A stretch of 50,436 bases of DNA from Glaciecola sp964621345 (lineage in GTDB: Bacteria; Pseudomonadota; Gammaproteobacteria; Enterobacterales; Alteromonadaceae), in the NCBI GenBank assembly GCA_964621345.1, contig CAZUON010000021.1, forward strand, positions 1 to 50,436, given 5' to 3'. Position 1 is the first letter of the stretch. Each line of letters opens with the position of its first letter. Below the pieces are notes generated by a model. The model was not told the DNA's origin, did no database searches, and saw nothing but the letters and a program-made list of their open reading frames with translations. A program made the translations under genes and the position numbers. Of this stretch, positions 1-8,901 are shown in pieces.

Positions 1-236
1 ACGATACAAGTCCAAATAATCAGGCACAATATTTTGCTCAAGTTGAAGCGGAAGACCCCGATAACAAGTTATTAGGGTCTGAGCTTAAATACCAAGAGCA
101 TCAAATTATATTGGATGCTTTGCAGGTATATAACGGCAAACGCAAAGATGTTGCTGAAAAGCTTGGCATTAGCCCTAGAACACTTCGTTATAAACTCGCG
201 AAAATGCGTGAGTCGGGTATTGAAGTGCCCAATTAA
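1..236 (+). CDS. flrC: FlrC C-terminal end (partial): sigma-54-dependent flagellar response regulator
   Basis: The reading frame is open from the window edge (first full codon at base 3) to TAA at 234-236, giving about 77 residues. The C-terminal half is a Fis-type helix-turn-helix: a run beginning QEHQIILDAL, then RKDVAEKLGISPRTLRYKLAKM, with the recognition helix around SPRTLRYKL. Position directly upstream of a sigma-54 promoter and fliE identifies it as the tail of FlrC/FleR, the NtrC-type activator that is phosphorylated by FlrB and turns on mid-class flagellar operons. The receiver and AAA+ domains lie outside the window, so the name rests on the C-terminal domain and gene order. A strong terminator follows 55 bases after the stop. 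Confidence 0.85.
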   Translation, partial: DTSPNNQAQYFAQVEAEDPDNKLLGSELKYQEHQIILDALQVYNGKRKDVAEKLGISPRTLRYKLAKMRESGIEVPN

Positions 237-291
237 GCCAAGGCTTAATCAACCATTTGTAAGCAGAATGATATGGATGTCGATCCCTTTT

Positions 292-318
292 GCCGCCCTT
301 TGATAGGGCGGCTTTTTT
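292..318 (+). terminator. Rho-independent terminator after flrC
   Basis: A perfect 7-bp GC stem (GCCGCCC / GGGCGGC, 292-298 and 306-312) with a 7-base loop is followed by six T. It closes the flr operon and separates it from the fliE operon. Confidence 0.9.
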
Positions 319-340
319 ATGTATTTAATAAGGTAATTTT

Positions 341-379
341 ACAAGGGGAGTGCAGTTAACTTAACTGCACTCCCCTTGT
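341..379. repeat. Perfect 19-bp inverted repeat in the flrC-fliE gap
   Basis: The arms 341-359 and 361-379 are exact reverse complements around the single central base C360. The left arm begins ACAAGGGGAGTGCAG. There is no T-run on either side, so it does not look like an intrinsic terminator, and a true terminator already sits at 292-318. It could form a long hairpin in RNA, a cruciform, or a palindromic binding site. Apart from this, the site at 450-464 and the promoter at 468-484, nothing else is visible in the 237-539 gap. Confidence 0.85.
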
Positions 380-449
380 CAGATATTTCTAATATAAGAC
401 ACGCAAACTGCAAGTCATTGCCCTCAATTTTTATCTTTAGCTACAAATA

Positions 450-464
450 TTGCCGCTGCGGCAA
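450..464. promoter_or_regulatory. 15-bp palindrome upstream of the fliE promoter (possible activator site)
   Basis: TTGCCGC-T-GCGGCAA is a perfect palindrome whose end lies 4 bases before the -24 element of the sigma-54 promoter. The position and symmetry suit binding of a dimeric enhancer-binding protein such as FlrC. The assignment to FlrC is inference. Confidence 0.45.
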
Positions 465-467
465 TAA

Positions 468-484
468 GTGGCATTTATATTGCA
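468..484 (+). promoter_or_regulatory. Sigma-54 (RpoN) promoter of the fliE operon
   Basis: TGGCA (469-473) and TTGCA (480-484) place the invariant GG (470-471) and GC (482-483) exactly 10 bases apart, as in the -24/-12 consensus. It lies 56 bases before the fliE start codon. FlrC-dependent sigma-54 control of this operon is known in polar flagellates. Confidence 0.85.
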
Positions 485-539
485 AAACCCCTGTCAAAGT
501 AATGTTCACGTAACAAAAATATGACGGTTGAGGTTTTTT

Positions 540-866
540 ATGGACATAAAAGCAAGTTCTGTATACCAAGAAATGCAAGCCATGGCGATGCAAGCAAGCG
601 CGCCTTCTGCGTCTATACCACGACTAGAAATCAACAGCTCAGGTTCAGAGTTTTCGGCAATGCTGACTCAAGCGGTCAATAACGTCAATGAACTGCAAGG
701 CGAATCTCGTAATTTACAAAAGCGATTTGAGATGGGTGACCCTGACCTGTCGCTTGTGGACGTTATGGTTGCAAAAGAGAAGTCAGGCATTGCCTTTGAG
801 GCCACTGTTCAGGTGCGTAACAAAGTGCTAGAAGCTTACAAAACCATTATGAATATGTCTGTTTAA
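540..866 (+). CDS. fliE: Flagellar hook-basal body protein FliE
   Basis: FliE is a small rod-side protein that joins the MS-ring to the proximal rod and is needed for export gate assembly. The product is 108 residues, normal for the family. The conserved C-terminal part reads DPDLSLVDVMVAKEKSGIAFEATVQVRNKVLEAY in shape, with the helical VRNK...AYKTIMNMSV ending typical of FliE. I chose ATG at 540 because GAGG lies 6 bases upstream; an upstream TTG at 528 in the same frame would add four residues and lacks a good ribosome site. It is the first gene of the fliEFGHIJ operon, 14 bases before fliF. Confidence 0.93.
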   Translation: MDIKASSVYQEMQAMAMQASAPSASIPRLEINSSGSEFSAMLTQAVNNVNELQGESRNLQKRFEMGDPDLSLVDVMVAKEKSGIAFEATVQVRNKVLEAYKTIMNMSV

Positions 867-880
867 GAAAGGATTGAACC

Positions 881-2578
881 GTGGCTGAAGCAGCAAGTAC
901 CGAACTAGCAATTACCGACGATATCAGCGAACGCGAGGTCGCCGAGGCTCGACGTAATCCGGTGATGGAGTCCTTAGGTAACGCCGAGACGATTCGCCAG
1001 ATGACCATGATTGTGACCTTGGTAATTTGTGTCGCCATTGCGATTTTTATCTTCTTATGGTCAAAAGAGCCTACCTATCGTCCATTGGCGCAAATGCCGA
1101 CTCAAGAAATGATAGAAACCCTCGATTATCTAGACCAAAACCAAATCAAATACAAAATCGAAGGCAATACGATTTACGTTGTCGATAGCGAGTTTAAAGA
1201 TGTCCGTATGGGCATGGTACGACAAGGTATTAGCGCACAAGATGCTGGTGGTACCGATATCATTATGCAAGACATGGGCTTTGGCGTAAGCCAGCGTGTG
1301 GAGATGGAGCGCTTAAAACATGCGCGTGAACAAATGGTTGCGCGCACAATAGAAGACATTAAATCGGTGAGCAAAGCGCGAGTTTTGTTGGCTATTCCTA
1401 AAGAAAACGTATTTGCACGCAAAGAAAAGCAAGCCAGCGCCACAGTGGTAATAACCCCTGCTCGCGGGACTATGCTCTCAGGTGAAGAAGTAGACTCTAT
1501 CGTTGATATTGTGGCGTCTGCGGTACAGGGTATGGAGCCTAGTCGTGTCACAGTTACCGACAGCAATGGCCGACTGCTTAATTCAGGCTCTCAAGATTCG
1601 GTAAGTGCCAGAGCTCGCAAAGAATACGAAATTGAGAAAAAGCGCGAAGATGAGTATCTTCAAAAAATCGATTCCATCTTAATTCCCGTGCTTGGTCTAG
1701 GAAATTATACGGCCCAAGCAGATGTTAGCATGGACTTCACCTCGGTTGAGCAAACCCAGCGCCGTTACAACCCAGATTTACCGGCTGTACGCAGCGAAAT
1801 GATTTCTGAGCAAAACAGTGTGGGCGGAATTATTGCGGGTATCCCAGGCGCGCTGACTAACCAACCTCCACTTGACGCAAATATTCCAGAGGAAGCTAAT
1901 GGTGGCGGCAATGACTCGCCAGTCCCGGGTAATCGCAGTAAAGAGCAAACTCGCAATTTTGAATTAGATACCACAATAAGCCATACCAAACAGCAAACCG
2001 GGGTTATCCGCCGTTTGAGTGTGTCGGTCGCGGTTGACCACATTGCTAGCACCGGCGCCGATGGCGAGCCTGTTTCTACGCCAATGTCTCAGCAAGAGTT
2101 ATTGAATATTCGCCGTTTATTACAAGGTGGAATTGGATTTGACGTAACTCGCGGTGACTCTCTTGAAGTCGTTAGTATTCCCTTTAATCGTATAGAAGTT
2201 GGCGAAGTTGAGCCGCCCTCCATTTGGGAGCAAGACTTCTTTATGCCTATTCTCAAGCTGGTTGTAGGTGCTGCGGTCATCATAGTATTAATTCTGGCAG
2301 TGGTACGCCCAATGCTCAGACGTTTAATATTCCCAGAAGCAGACATGACTGAAGTGGCCAGCGACGATGACATTGAGCTAGATTTAGGTGATGAGACCAT
2401 GAGCATGCTCAGCGAAGACTTTGACGAAACTAAAGTTGGCTTCTCGGCAGATGGTTCTCTTAGCTTACCTAATTTGAATAAAGATGAAGACATATTAAAA
2501 GTGGTGCGTGCATTGGTGGCAAATGAGCCAGAGCTTTCTGCTCAAGTGGTGCGCGGTTGGCTTTTAGAAGACGAATAA
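881..2578 (+). CDS. fliF: Flagellar MS-ring protein FliF
   Basis: FliF forms the inner-membrane MS-ring that is the base of the flagellum and houses the export gate. The 565-residue product has a first membrane segment near residues 43-62, a YscJ/FliF periplasmic region with the ring-building motifs, a low-complexity acidic/proline stretch around residues 330-350, a second membrane segment near 452-475, and an acidic C-terminal tail that binds FliG (ending RGWLLEDE). It starts with GTG preceded by AAAGGA at 7 bases. Order fliE-fliF-fliG is the standard one. Confidence 0.96.
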   Translation: MAEAASTELAITDDISEREVAEARRNPVMESLGNAETIRQMTMIVTLVICVAIAIFIFLWSKEPTYRPLAQMPTQEMIETLDYLDQNQIKYKIEGNTIYVVDSEFKDVRMGMVRQGISAQDAGGTDIIMQDMGFGVSQRVEMERLKHAREQMVARTIEDIKSVSKARVLLAIPKENVFARKEKQASATVVITPARGTMLSGEEVDSIVDIVASAVQGMEPSRVTVTDSNGRLLNSGSQDSVSARARKEYEIEKKREDEYLQKIDSILIPVLGLGNYTAQADVSMDFTSVEQTQRRYNPDLPAVRSEMISEQNSVGGIIAGIPGALTNQPPLDANIPEEANGGGNDSPVPGNRSKEQTRNFELDTTISHTKQQTGVIRRLSVSVAVDHIASTGADGEPVSTPMSQQELLNIRRLLQGGIGFDVTRGDSLEVVSIPFNRIEVGEVEPPSIWEQDFFMPILKLVVGAAVIIVLILAVVRPMLRRLIFPEADMTEVASDDDIELDLGDETMSMLSEDFDETKVGFSADGSLSLPNLNKDEDILKVVRALVANEPELSAQVVRGWLLEDE

Positions 2579-2612
2579 GCAATACAATAATAAATATTAC
2601 GAGTGAACAATA

Positions 2613-3662
2613 ATGGCTGAAGGTACAGAACTCCAAAAAGCAGAAGCGACGCCCGCCTATGACGTGAGCAAGCTTGATGGCATTGAAAAAGCCGCAATTT
2701 TGCTGTTGAGCTTATCGGAAGATGATGCAGCACAAATTCTTAAGTTTATGCAACCTAAGCAAGTGCAAGCCCTTGGCTCTGCTATGGCTGCGATGGATGA
2801 TATGACGCAGTCAAAAATAAATTCTGTTCATAAACACTTTATTGAAGAGATTCAAAATTATTCGACCATTGGCTTTAAGAGTGAAGATTTTGTACGTCGT
2901 ACCTTGACCACCGCATTAGGGGAAGATAAAGCCGCCCATTTACTTGACCAGATTCTGGCAGGCGCTGGAGCGAAAGGGCTTGAGTCACTCAAATGGATGG
3001 ATTCTAAGCAAGTAGCAAATATTATTCGCAACGAGCACCCGCAAATTCAAACTATTGTTATGTCGTATTTAGAGCCGGAACAATCTGCAGAGATTATGGC
3101 GCAATTCCCAGAAAAGGTACGCCTAGATTTATTAATGCGCGTAGCCAATTTAGAAGAAGTACAACCTGCGGCCTTACAAGAACTCAACGAAATTATGGAA
3201 AAACAATTTGCCGGGCAAGCCGGTGCACAAGCTGCGAAAATGGGCGGCTTGAAGTCTGCTGCCAATATTATGAACTACCTTGATACCAATATCGAAGCAC
3301 AGCTTATGGATGCTATGCGTGAGCAAGACGAAGAAATGTCGCAGCAAATTCAAGACTTAATGTTTGTATTTGATAATTTAATTGACGTAGACGACAGAGG
3401 TATTCAGGCGATATTACGTGAAGTGCAGCAAGAGTCATTAATGAAAGCGATTAAAGGCGCAGACGATGACTTACGAGAAAAAATTACAGGCAATATGTCC
3501 AAGCGTGCCGCAGAAATGCTTGTAGATGATATGGAAGCCATGGGCCCAGTGCGTTTGAGTGAAGTGGAAACGGCACAAAAAGAAATCTTGTCGATTGCGC
3601 GTAGACTAGCCGATGCGGGTGAAATAGTTCTCGGCGGCGGCGGTGGTGAAGAGTTCGTCTAA
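2613..3662 (+). CDS. fliG: Flagellar motor switch protein FliG
   Basis: FliG is the C-ring protein that touches both the MS-ring and the stator and generates torque. At 349 residues it is full length. Visible landmarks are the N-terminal domain opening KLDGIEKAAILLLSLSEDDA, the middle-domain segment with NEHPQTI-like IRNEHPQIQTI, and the C-terminal motor domain with charged residues in DDRGIQAILREV and ending in an EEFV tail. The stop codon overlaps the fliH start by one base (TAATG), indicating translational coupling. Confidence 0.97.
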   Translation: MAEGTELQKAEATPAYDVSKLDGIEKAAILLLSLSEDDAAQILKFMQPKQVQALGSAMAAMDDMTQSKINSVHKHFIEEIQNYSTIGFKSEDFVRRTLTTALGEDKAAHLLDQILAGAGAKGLESLKWMDSKQVANIIRNEHPQIQTIVMSYLEPEQSAEIMAQFPEKVRLDLLMRVANLEEVQPAALQELNEIMEKQFAGQAGAQAAKMGGLKSAANIMNYLDTNIEAQLMDAMREQDEEMSQQIQDLMFVFDNLIDVDDRGIQAILREVQQESLMKAIKGADDDLREKITGNMSKRAAEMLVDDMEAMGPVRLSEVETAQKEILSIARRLADAGEIVLGGGGGEEFV

Positions 3663-4621
3663 TGAACCATACTGAAGATAAGCAAAGCGAGGCCTTGCAA
3701 GAAGATAATAGTCAAGCGCCAGACTACGACGAACAAGAGGCTCCTGCAGCACAAAACCAAGCAACAGATACCGAAGAAGCGGATACCCAAGATACAGTTG
3801 TTCAAGCTACAGATAAGCCGGCGCAAAACGGTCAACCGACTACCAATCAGGACTATATGGACGTAAAGCTCTGGGATTTGCCCAGCGTTGATGATGCTAC
3901 GGTCATTGAGGAAGGTCAAACCAACGCCTTTAAAAAGCCTCTTGGCAGATGGAAGTTTGAAGCACCAGAGCAAGAGCAAGAAGAAGATCTTAAACCGCTT
4001 ACCGCAGAAGATATTGAGGCTATCCGCAAGGCTGCTTTTGATGAAGGCTTAGCCATGGGAAAAGAAGAAGGTTTTGCTCAGGGCCATGAGCAAGGTCTTG
4101 AAAGTGGCAAGCAAGAAGGTCTTGAGTTAGGTAAAGAAGAAGGCATCAGCCAAGGTAAAGCGCAAGCAGATGAAGAGGCTAAAGTTCAGCTCGATGCACT
4201 AAAAAATATTGTAGAGCAGCTACAAAGTCCTTTGGCAGAACTGCAACAAGAGCTTAAAAACGAATTGTTATTGTTGGCGGTGAGTTTGGCAAAAGCAGTG
4301 CTCAAAGTTGAGCTCAGCCAGTCGAACGAAAGCTTATTACAAGCGATTAACGAAGGTATTGCGGTCTTGCCGATGCAAGAAAACGCCTATCAATTGCATT
4401 TACATGTTGATGACATGAGCGCGTTGCAAGCACATATGGGCGAACAAGCCATCGAAAACAAACACTGGCAATTTATTGCTTGCGCCGAGATGCAGCGCGG
4501 AGGCTGTAAAATTGTTAGCCAGAATAATGCAGTAGATATGTCTATTGCTCGCAGAAGTGAACAAGTGTTTGGGCAAGTGTTACTCAATCAAGGATTAGCT
4601 GATGACCCTCGCGCTGATTGA
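3662..4621 (+). CDS. fliH: Flagellar export ATPase regulator FliH
   Basis: FliH is the peripheral stalk of the flagellar type III export ATPase; it binds FliI and holds it at the C-ring. The product is 319 residues, somewhat long because of a very acidic, Gln-rich N-terminal extension of about 100 residues. Residues about 120-175 carry the diagnostic run of GxxxG-type heptads (GLAMGKEEGFAQGHEQGLESG and onward), followed by the conserved C-terminal half that contacts FliI. The 3' end overlaps fliI by 20 bases in another frame. Confidence 0.92.
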   Translation: MNHTEDKQSEALQEDNSQAPDYDEQEAPAAQNQATDTEEADTQDTVVQATDKPAQNGQPTTNQDYMDVKLWDLPSVDDATVIEEGQTNAFKKPLGRWKFEAPEQEQEEDLKPLTAEDIEAIRKAAFDEGLAMGKEEGFAQGHEQGLESGKQEGLELGKEEGISQGKAQADEEAKVQLDALKNIVEQLQSPLAELQQELKNELLLLAVSLAKAVLKVELSQSNESLLQAINEGIAVLPMQENAYQLHLHVDDMSALQAHMGEQAIENKHWQFIACAEMQRGGCKIVSQNNAVDMSIARRSEQVFGQVLLNQGLADDPRAD

Positions 4622-5951
4622 GCAGTTTAAAGATATTAGAGAATCATTGCCCTCTTGCGGAGCAGTTGCCTCAGGCAAGTTGGTGCGTGGAGTCGGGCTT
4701 ACGCTTGAGGCGGTAGGCTGCCAAATTCCTATTGGTGGACGTTGCCGCGTACAAACCATTAATGGCAAAGTAGAAGCGGAAGTGGTTGGTTTTGGTAATG
4801 ACCTAACGTTTTTGATGCCTGTTGAATCGATTAAAGGCATTGTTCCAGGCTCTTTAGTTGAGCCCATAGCGCACGATGCTGGTTTAGGGGTCGGCGATGC
4901 GCTTTTAGGCCGTGTAATAGATGGCAATGGTGAACCACTTGATGGCAAAGGGCCAATACGTCACGACAAACACGTTAGCACGCAGCCACCGCCGATTAAC
5001 CCCTTGCAAAGAAAACCCGTGTCTGAACCGCTTGACGTAGGGGTGCGCGCCATAAACTCTATTTTAACCGTAGGCAAAGGCCAACGTATGGGACTATTTG
5101 CAGGCTCAGGTGTTGGTAAAAGTGTACTAATGGGGATGATGACAAGAGGCACAAGCGCCGATGTTGTGGTGGTGGGCTTAATTGGTGAACGCGGCCGCGA
5201 AGTTAAAGAATTTATTGAAGATATATTATCAGAAGAAGACCGCGGCAGAGCGGTAGTGGTAGCAGCGCCTGCAGATACCTCTCCTTTGATGCGCTTAAAA
5301 GGTAGCGAGACGGCCATTACGGTAGCAGAATACTTTCGTGACCAAGGTAAAAATGTATTGTTGTTAATGGATTCATTGACCCGTTATGCCATGGCCCAGC
5401 GAGAAATCGCACTCGCGGTTGGCGAACCTCCCGCAACAAAAGGCTATCCGCCCTCTGTTTTTGCTAAATTACCGGCCTTGGTCGAACGTGCGGGTAACGG
5501 TAATCAACACCAAGGGTCAATTACCGCTTTTTATACAGTGCTCACCGAAGGAGACGACCTACAAGATCCTATCGCAGATTCAGCCCGTGCTATTTTAGAT
5601 GGACATGTGGTTTTATCGCGCTCATTGGCAGAATCTGGGCATTATCCAGCTATTGACATTGAAGCGTCCATTTCACGGGTAATGCCGCAAGTTGTTAGCA
5701 CCGAGCATGAGCAGAATGCGCGCAGTATAAAGCGTGTATATTCAGCGTATCAGCAAAACAAAGACCTTATTAATTTAGGTGCTTATGCCAAAGGCTCAGA
5801 TCCAACCATCGATTTATCGATTGCAGCAGCACCTGCAATTAACGCGTTTTTACAGCAAAGTACAAAACAAGTGATTAGTTTTGAGCAAGGAGAGCAGGCC
5901 CTCGATACTTTAGGTAAAGGATTGAGTGCCGCTAGCCAGGGGCAAGGCTAA
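4602..5951 (+). CDS. fliI: Flagellum-specific export ATPase FliI
   Basis: FliI is the hexameric F1-like ATPase that energises export of rod, hook and filament subunits. The product is 449 residues, the usual length. The Walker A loop is in GLFAGSGVGKSVLMG (about residue 165), the Walker B region is VLLLMDSLTRYAMAQRE, and the family signature PPSVFAKLP follows. The start ATG lies inside fliH, giving a coupled 20-base overlap; fliJ starts directly after the stop. Confidence 0.97.
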   Translation: MTLALIEQFKDIRESLPSCGAVASGKLVRGVGLTLEAVGCQIPIGGRCRVQTINGKVEAEVVGFGNDLTFLMPVESIKGIVPGSLVEPIAHDAGLGVGDALLGRVIDGNGEPLDGKGPIRHDKHVSTQPPPINPLQRKPVSEPLDVGVRAINSILTVGKGQRMGLFAGSGVGKSVLMGMMTRGTSADVVVVGLIGERGREVKEFIEDILSEEDRGRAVVVAAPADTSPLMRLKGSETAITVAEYFRDQGKNVLLLMDSLTRYAMAQREIALAVGEPPATKGYPPSVFAKLPALVERAGNGNQHQGSITAFYTVLTEGDDLQDPIADSARAILDGHVVLSRSLAESGHYPAIDIEASISRVMPQVVSTEHEQNARSIKRVYSAYQQNKDLINLGAYAKGSDPTIDLSIAAAPAINAFLQQSTKQVISFEQGEQALDTLGKGLSAASQGQG

Positions 5952-6398
5952 ATGGCTAGCGTAAAGCAGCTTAATTTGGTCGCCAACATCGAGGCAGAAA
6001 AAGAGCAAAACTTGCTTGGGCAACATCAGCAAGCGAAACAACACCTGTTTGAGAATCAACAAAAACTCAGTGCCTTAGAACAATACCGCTTAGATTATCT
6101 GAATTTAATTAAGCAAAAAGCGAGCGAAGGATTGGCGGCAAAAGCGCTGATTCAGCATCAAAGTTTTGTGGCCAAGCTAGATAAAGCCTGTGAGCAACAA
6201 ATCGGTATTATTAATCAAGCAACACTGGTTGTAGAACAGCGAAAGAATCAGTGGCTTATGCAAAAAAGTAAAGCGCAAGCAATTGTAAAGTTAATGCAAA
6301 CACAATCCCGCAAATATCAGCAACTGGCAGACAAACAAGAGCAAAAGTTGTTTGATGAGCTTGCTAGTTTATCTCACTTTAAACGTTTAAAATCATAG
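5952..6398 (+). CDS. fliJ: Flagellar export chaperone/coiled-coil protein FliJ
   Basis: FliJ is the central stalk of the FliI hexamer and a chaperone-escort factor. The product is 148 residues, highly charged and Gln-rich, predicted to form a long two-helix coiled coil throughout, as in the family. Sequence identity of FliJ is generally low, so the call rests on coiled-coil character, length, and its place directly after fliI with no intergenic base. It ends the fliE operon; a new sigma-54 promoter follows. Confidence 0.9.
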   Translation: MASVKQLNLVANIEAEKEQNLLGQHQQAKQHLFENQQKLSALEQYRLDYLNLIKQKASEGLAAKALIQHQSFVAKLDKACEQQIGIINQATLVVEQRKNQWLMQKSKAQAIVKLMQTQSRKYQQLADKQEQKLFDELASLSHFKRLKS

Positions 6399-6419
6399 GT
6401 TTACCTTCTTTATTTAATT

Positions 6420-6435
6420 TGGTACGACATTTGCT
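6420..6435 (+). promoter_or_regulatory. Sigma-54 promoter of the fliK operon
   Basis: TGGTACG (6420-6426) and TTGCT (6431-6435) are a near-perfect -24/-12 pair, with GG (6421-6422) and GC (6433-6434) separated by 10 bases. It lies about 110 bases before fliK and gives the fliKLMNOPQR-flhB genes their own RpoN-dependent start. Confidence 0.85.
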
Positions 6436-6544
6436 AAGTATATTCAAAACGTATGTTTACGTTACGCGCAATGCATATTGGTATATAAATAAAACCATAT
6501 ATAACAATAGCTTGCATGAGAATATAAATTAGGAAACCTTTGCC

Positions 6545-8827
6545 ATGATGCAACAAGTTGCCACTTCATCTTCAAAACTTGCCGTAAGTAGTTTGCCAAT
6601 CCATATGTCGGGTAATCAGAACGACGGCAGATCGCCAAGCTTTGGTGAAAACGCTTCAAAAAGCGCCTTTGAGCAAGCCATTGCAGATTCAGAAAAAAGT
6701 GCTTTTGTAAAAGCCAAAGATCTAAACGACTTACGTGGCAAGTTTGTTGATGAAATGCCTCAAAAGCCGGGTGAAGCCAATAATCATAATGACCTTACAA
6801 AATCCTCGTCAGGCAACGATAGTAATATTCGCGTAAGCGATCAGCGGGCAAGATACGAACCAGAAGAAAACGCTAAGAATGTTGCGAGCAAAGATACCGA
6901 TAACAGCCAAAAAGCGATTGATGCTAAAGAAACACCAAGCAATGACGCACTAAAATATAGTGCAGCAGAGCAAGGCCCGCCAAACGATGGTGCTGGGGCT
7001 GAACAAAGTGAAGAATCAGTAGTCACGCAAGTTACTGCACAAATACCAGAGGAAGACAGCGCTAAGTTAGATTTCGACTATATAAATTTTGTTAGTCAAA
7101 TCCAATCTTTAAATCAGGAAAAGGCAGACCGTAGCGACAAATTAGTTGATTTGGTGAATCCTGAGCAAGCAAATGAACTAAACAATATCACGCTTACCCA
7201 AGAAGAGTTGCAAATCATCTTAGATGCCAAACAAACTGGCTTAGATTTGCAAGCATCGCTTAGTGAAGAGCAACAAATTAAGTTAGGTGATGTGATTCAA
7301 AAGATGTTGAATCAATTTCATGAGCAAGAACAATCTGCAAATACTGATGCACAGGCCCTTGCACAAGAAGACGACTTAAATACAAAGTTGCTGGAAACCT
7401 TATTGGTGAGCTCTCAGCCAACGCCTTTAGAAGCTGCACCAGAAAATATTGAAATAGATGGAATATCTCCCAAGGTATCTAGCGAATCGGAACTTATTGC
7501 GACAGCCATCAAACAAAACACAGAACGGCTTAGTGAACCTGTAGAGCCGCCTCTAGATAACGAGCAGTCGTCTTCGTTAGATGCAGATGAACAATCAGCA
7601 CTGACCGCCGAAACAAATAATAAAGCGACACAAGAGAACGCAAATAAGGCGTTACTGGATAAAGACTTTTTAGCCGAGAACAAGCCTGCTCTCCTGGAGC
7701 CTGATCCCAACTCAGATGAAGCCATGTTAGCACAGCAGTTTGCAACAAATGATGTAGGTTATGCAGATGTGACTCAGCAAGAAAGCAACAAAGCCGAGCT
7801 TCGCAATACATTAAAAGAAGCAATGCTAGCGTCGTCGATGCCCACCGAAGCAGAAAATGCATCACTTAAGCAAGTAGAAAAAACTCAGATGCCAGCGCCT
7901 GTTGTGGTAAATAATAATGATGCGAATACGACCGACATCACAAAACAACTTGCGCTTTTAGATGAACGTTCGCAAACCAATACTTTAGAGAATATAAAGT
8001 CCCGTGTTGAAAAATTTGCAGCTGATTTATCGGGCAATAGCGTCAAAGGCAGTGAGTTTGTTGCGGCCATGCAGTCAGGATTAAAAGAATTTAAAGAGCA
8101 ATTACAAAGCGGCCGAGAGCCAGGAATTGACCTAAAAGCACTGGTTTCTGACGCTTTAGAACAGGTGAAAGTCGAGATCCCAGCACAAAATCAGCCAAAA
8201 ATTGACAGTGCTTTAAACCAGTTTGCCGGCATTATGAATCTAGCAAATAATGTGAATCAGTCTAGCCAAGCCCAAGCTCATCAGTTATTCGGCTTAACTG
8301 AAACACAAATTGTAAAAGAATCTAATGTTTTGCACGCAGAAGGTACGAAACTTGCTCAGCAATCGCCAAGTAACTTTGATAAAGCCGTAAATATTTTTAA
8401 AGCCGAAGGTCAGCAGCAATTAGCTGAAAAGGTTCGTTGGATGGTTAATGGCCGTAACCCGGCTGCTGAGATTCGTTTAGATCCACCTGAACTTGGTGCT
8501 ATGCAGATTAAAGTGAATATGACATCAGAGACGGCAACAGTGAGCTTTACGGTGCAATCGGCCCAAGCGAAAGAGGCCTTAGACCAAGCCGTGCCTCGAT
8601 TACGAGATATGCTGCAAGAGCAGGGAATTGAATTAGGGCAGTCTTCAGTTGAGCAACAAAATAATGGTCAGGGACAGCCGCAGGAGCAGCAAAGTGATAA
8701 TAGCAGTACGGGTGGTAGCGCGTCGCGTTTAGCCGGTTCAGCGCAAGAAAATGAGCAACAAGCTACTTCCGTGATTGAACAAAGAGTAGCGGGTGGCAGC
8801 TTAGGTGGCATCGACTTTTACGCCTAG
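6545..8827 (+). CDS. fliK: Flagellar hook-length control protein FliK
   Basis: FliK measures the hook during secretion and switches export specificity through FlhB. The product is 760 residues, much longer than the roughly 400 of enteric FliK; most of the length is an acidic, Gln/Asn/Ser-rich, low-complexity N-terminal ruler region (residues 1 to about 600). The conserved C-terminal Flg_hook domain is clear: PAAEIRLDPPELGAMQIKV and then VSFTVQSAQAKEALDQAVPRLRDML, followed by a Gln-rich tail. ATG at 6545 has AGGA about 10 bases upstream; the adjacent ATG at 6548 is an equally possible start. Confidence 0.93.
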   Translation: MMQQVATSSSKLAVSSLPIHMSGNQNDGRSPSFGENASKSAFEQAIADSEKSAFVKAKDLNDLRGKFVDEMPQKPGEANNHNDLTKSSSGNDSNIRVSDQRARYEPEENAKNVASKDTDNSQKAIDAKETPSNDALKYSAAEQGPPNDGAGAEQSEESVVTQVTAQIPEEDSAKLDFDYINFVSQIQSLNQEKADRSDKLVDLVNPEQANELNNITLTQEELQIILDAKQTGLDLQASLSEEQQIKLGDVIQKMLNQFHEQEQSANTDAQALAQEDDLNTKLLETLLVSSQPTPLEAAPENIEIDGISPKVSSESELIATAIKQNTERLSEPVEPPLDNEQSSSLDADEQSALTAETNNKATQENANKALLDKDFLAENKPALLEPDPNSDEAMLAQQFATNDVGYADVTQQESNKAELRNTLKEAMLASSMPTEAENASLKQVEKTQMPAPVVVNNNDANTTDITKQLALLDERSQTNTLENIKSRVEKFAADLSGNSVKGSEFVAAMQSGLKEFKEQLQSGREPGIDLKALVSDALEQVKVEIPAQNQPKIDSALNQFAGIMNLANNVNQSSQAQAHQLFGLTETQIVKESNVLHAEGTKLAQQSPSNFDKAVNIFKAEGQQQLAEKVRWMVNGRNPAAEIRLDPPELGAMQIKVNMTSETATVSFTVQSAQAKEALDQAVPRLRDMLQEQGIELGQSSVEQQNNGQGQPQEQQSDNSSTGGSASRLAGSAQENEQQATSVIEQRVAGGSLGGIDFYA

Positions 8828-8901
8828 TCCTACTAGGTACAAAAAAGCATGCGAGCTAACAAGTATACAAACACTAGTAATTAACAATGTAGGAAAAAAC
8901 C

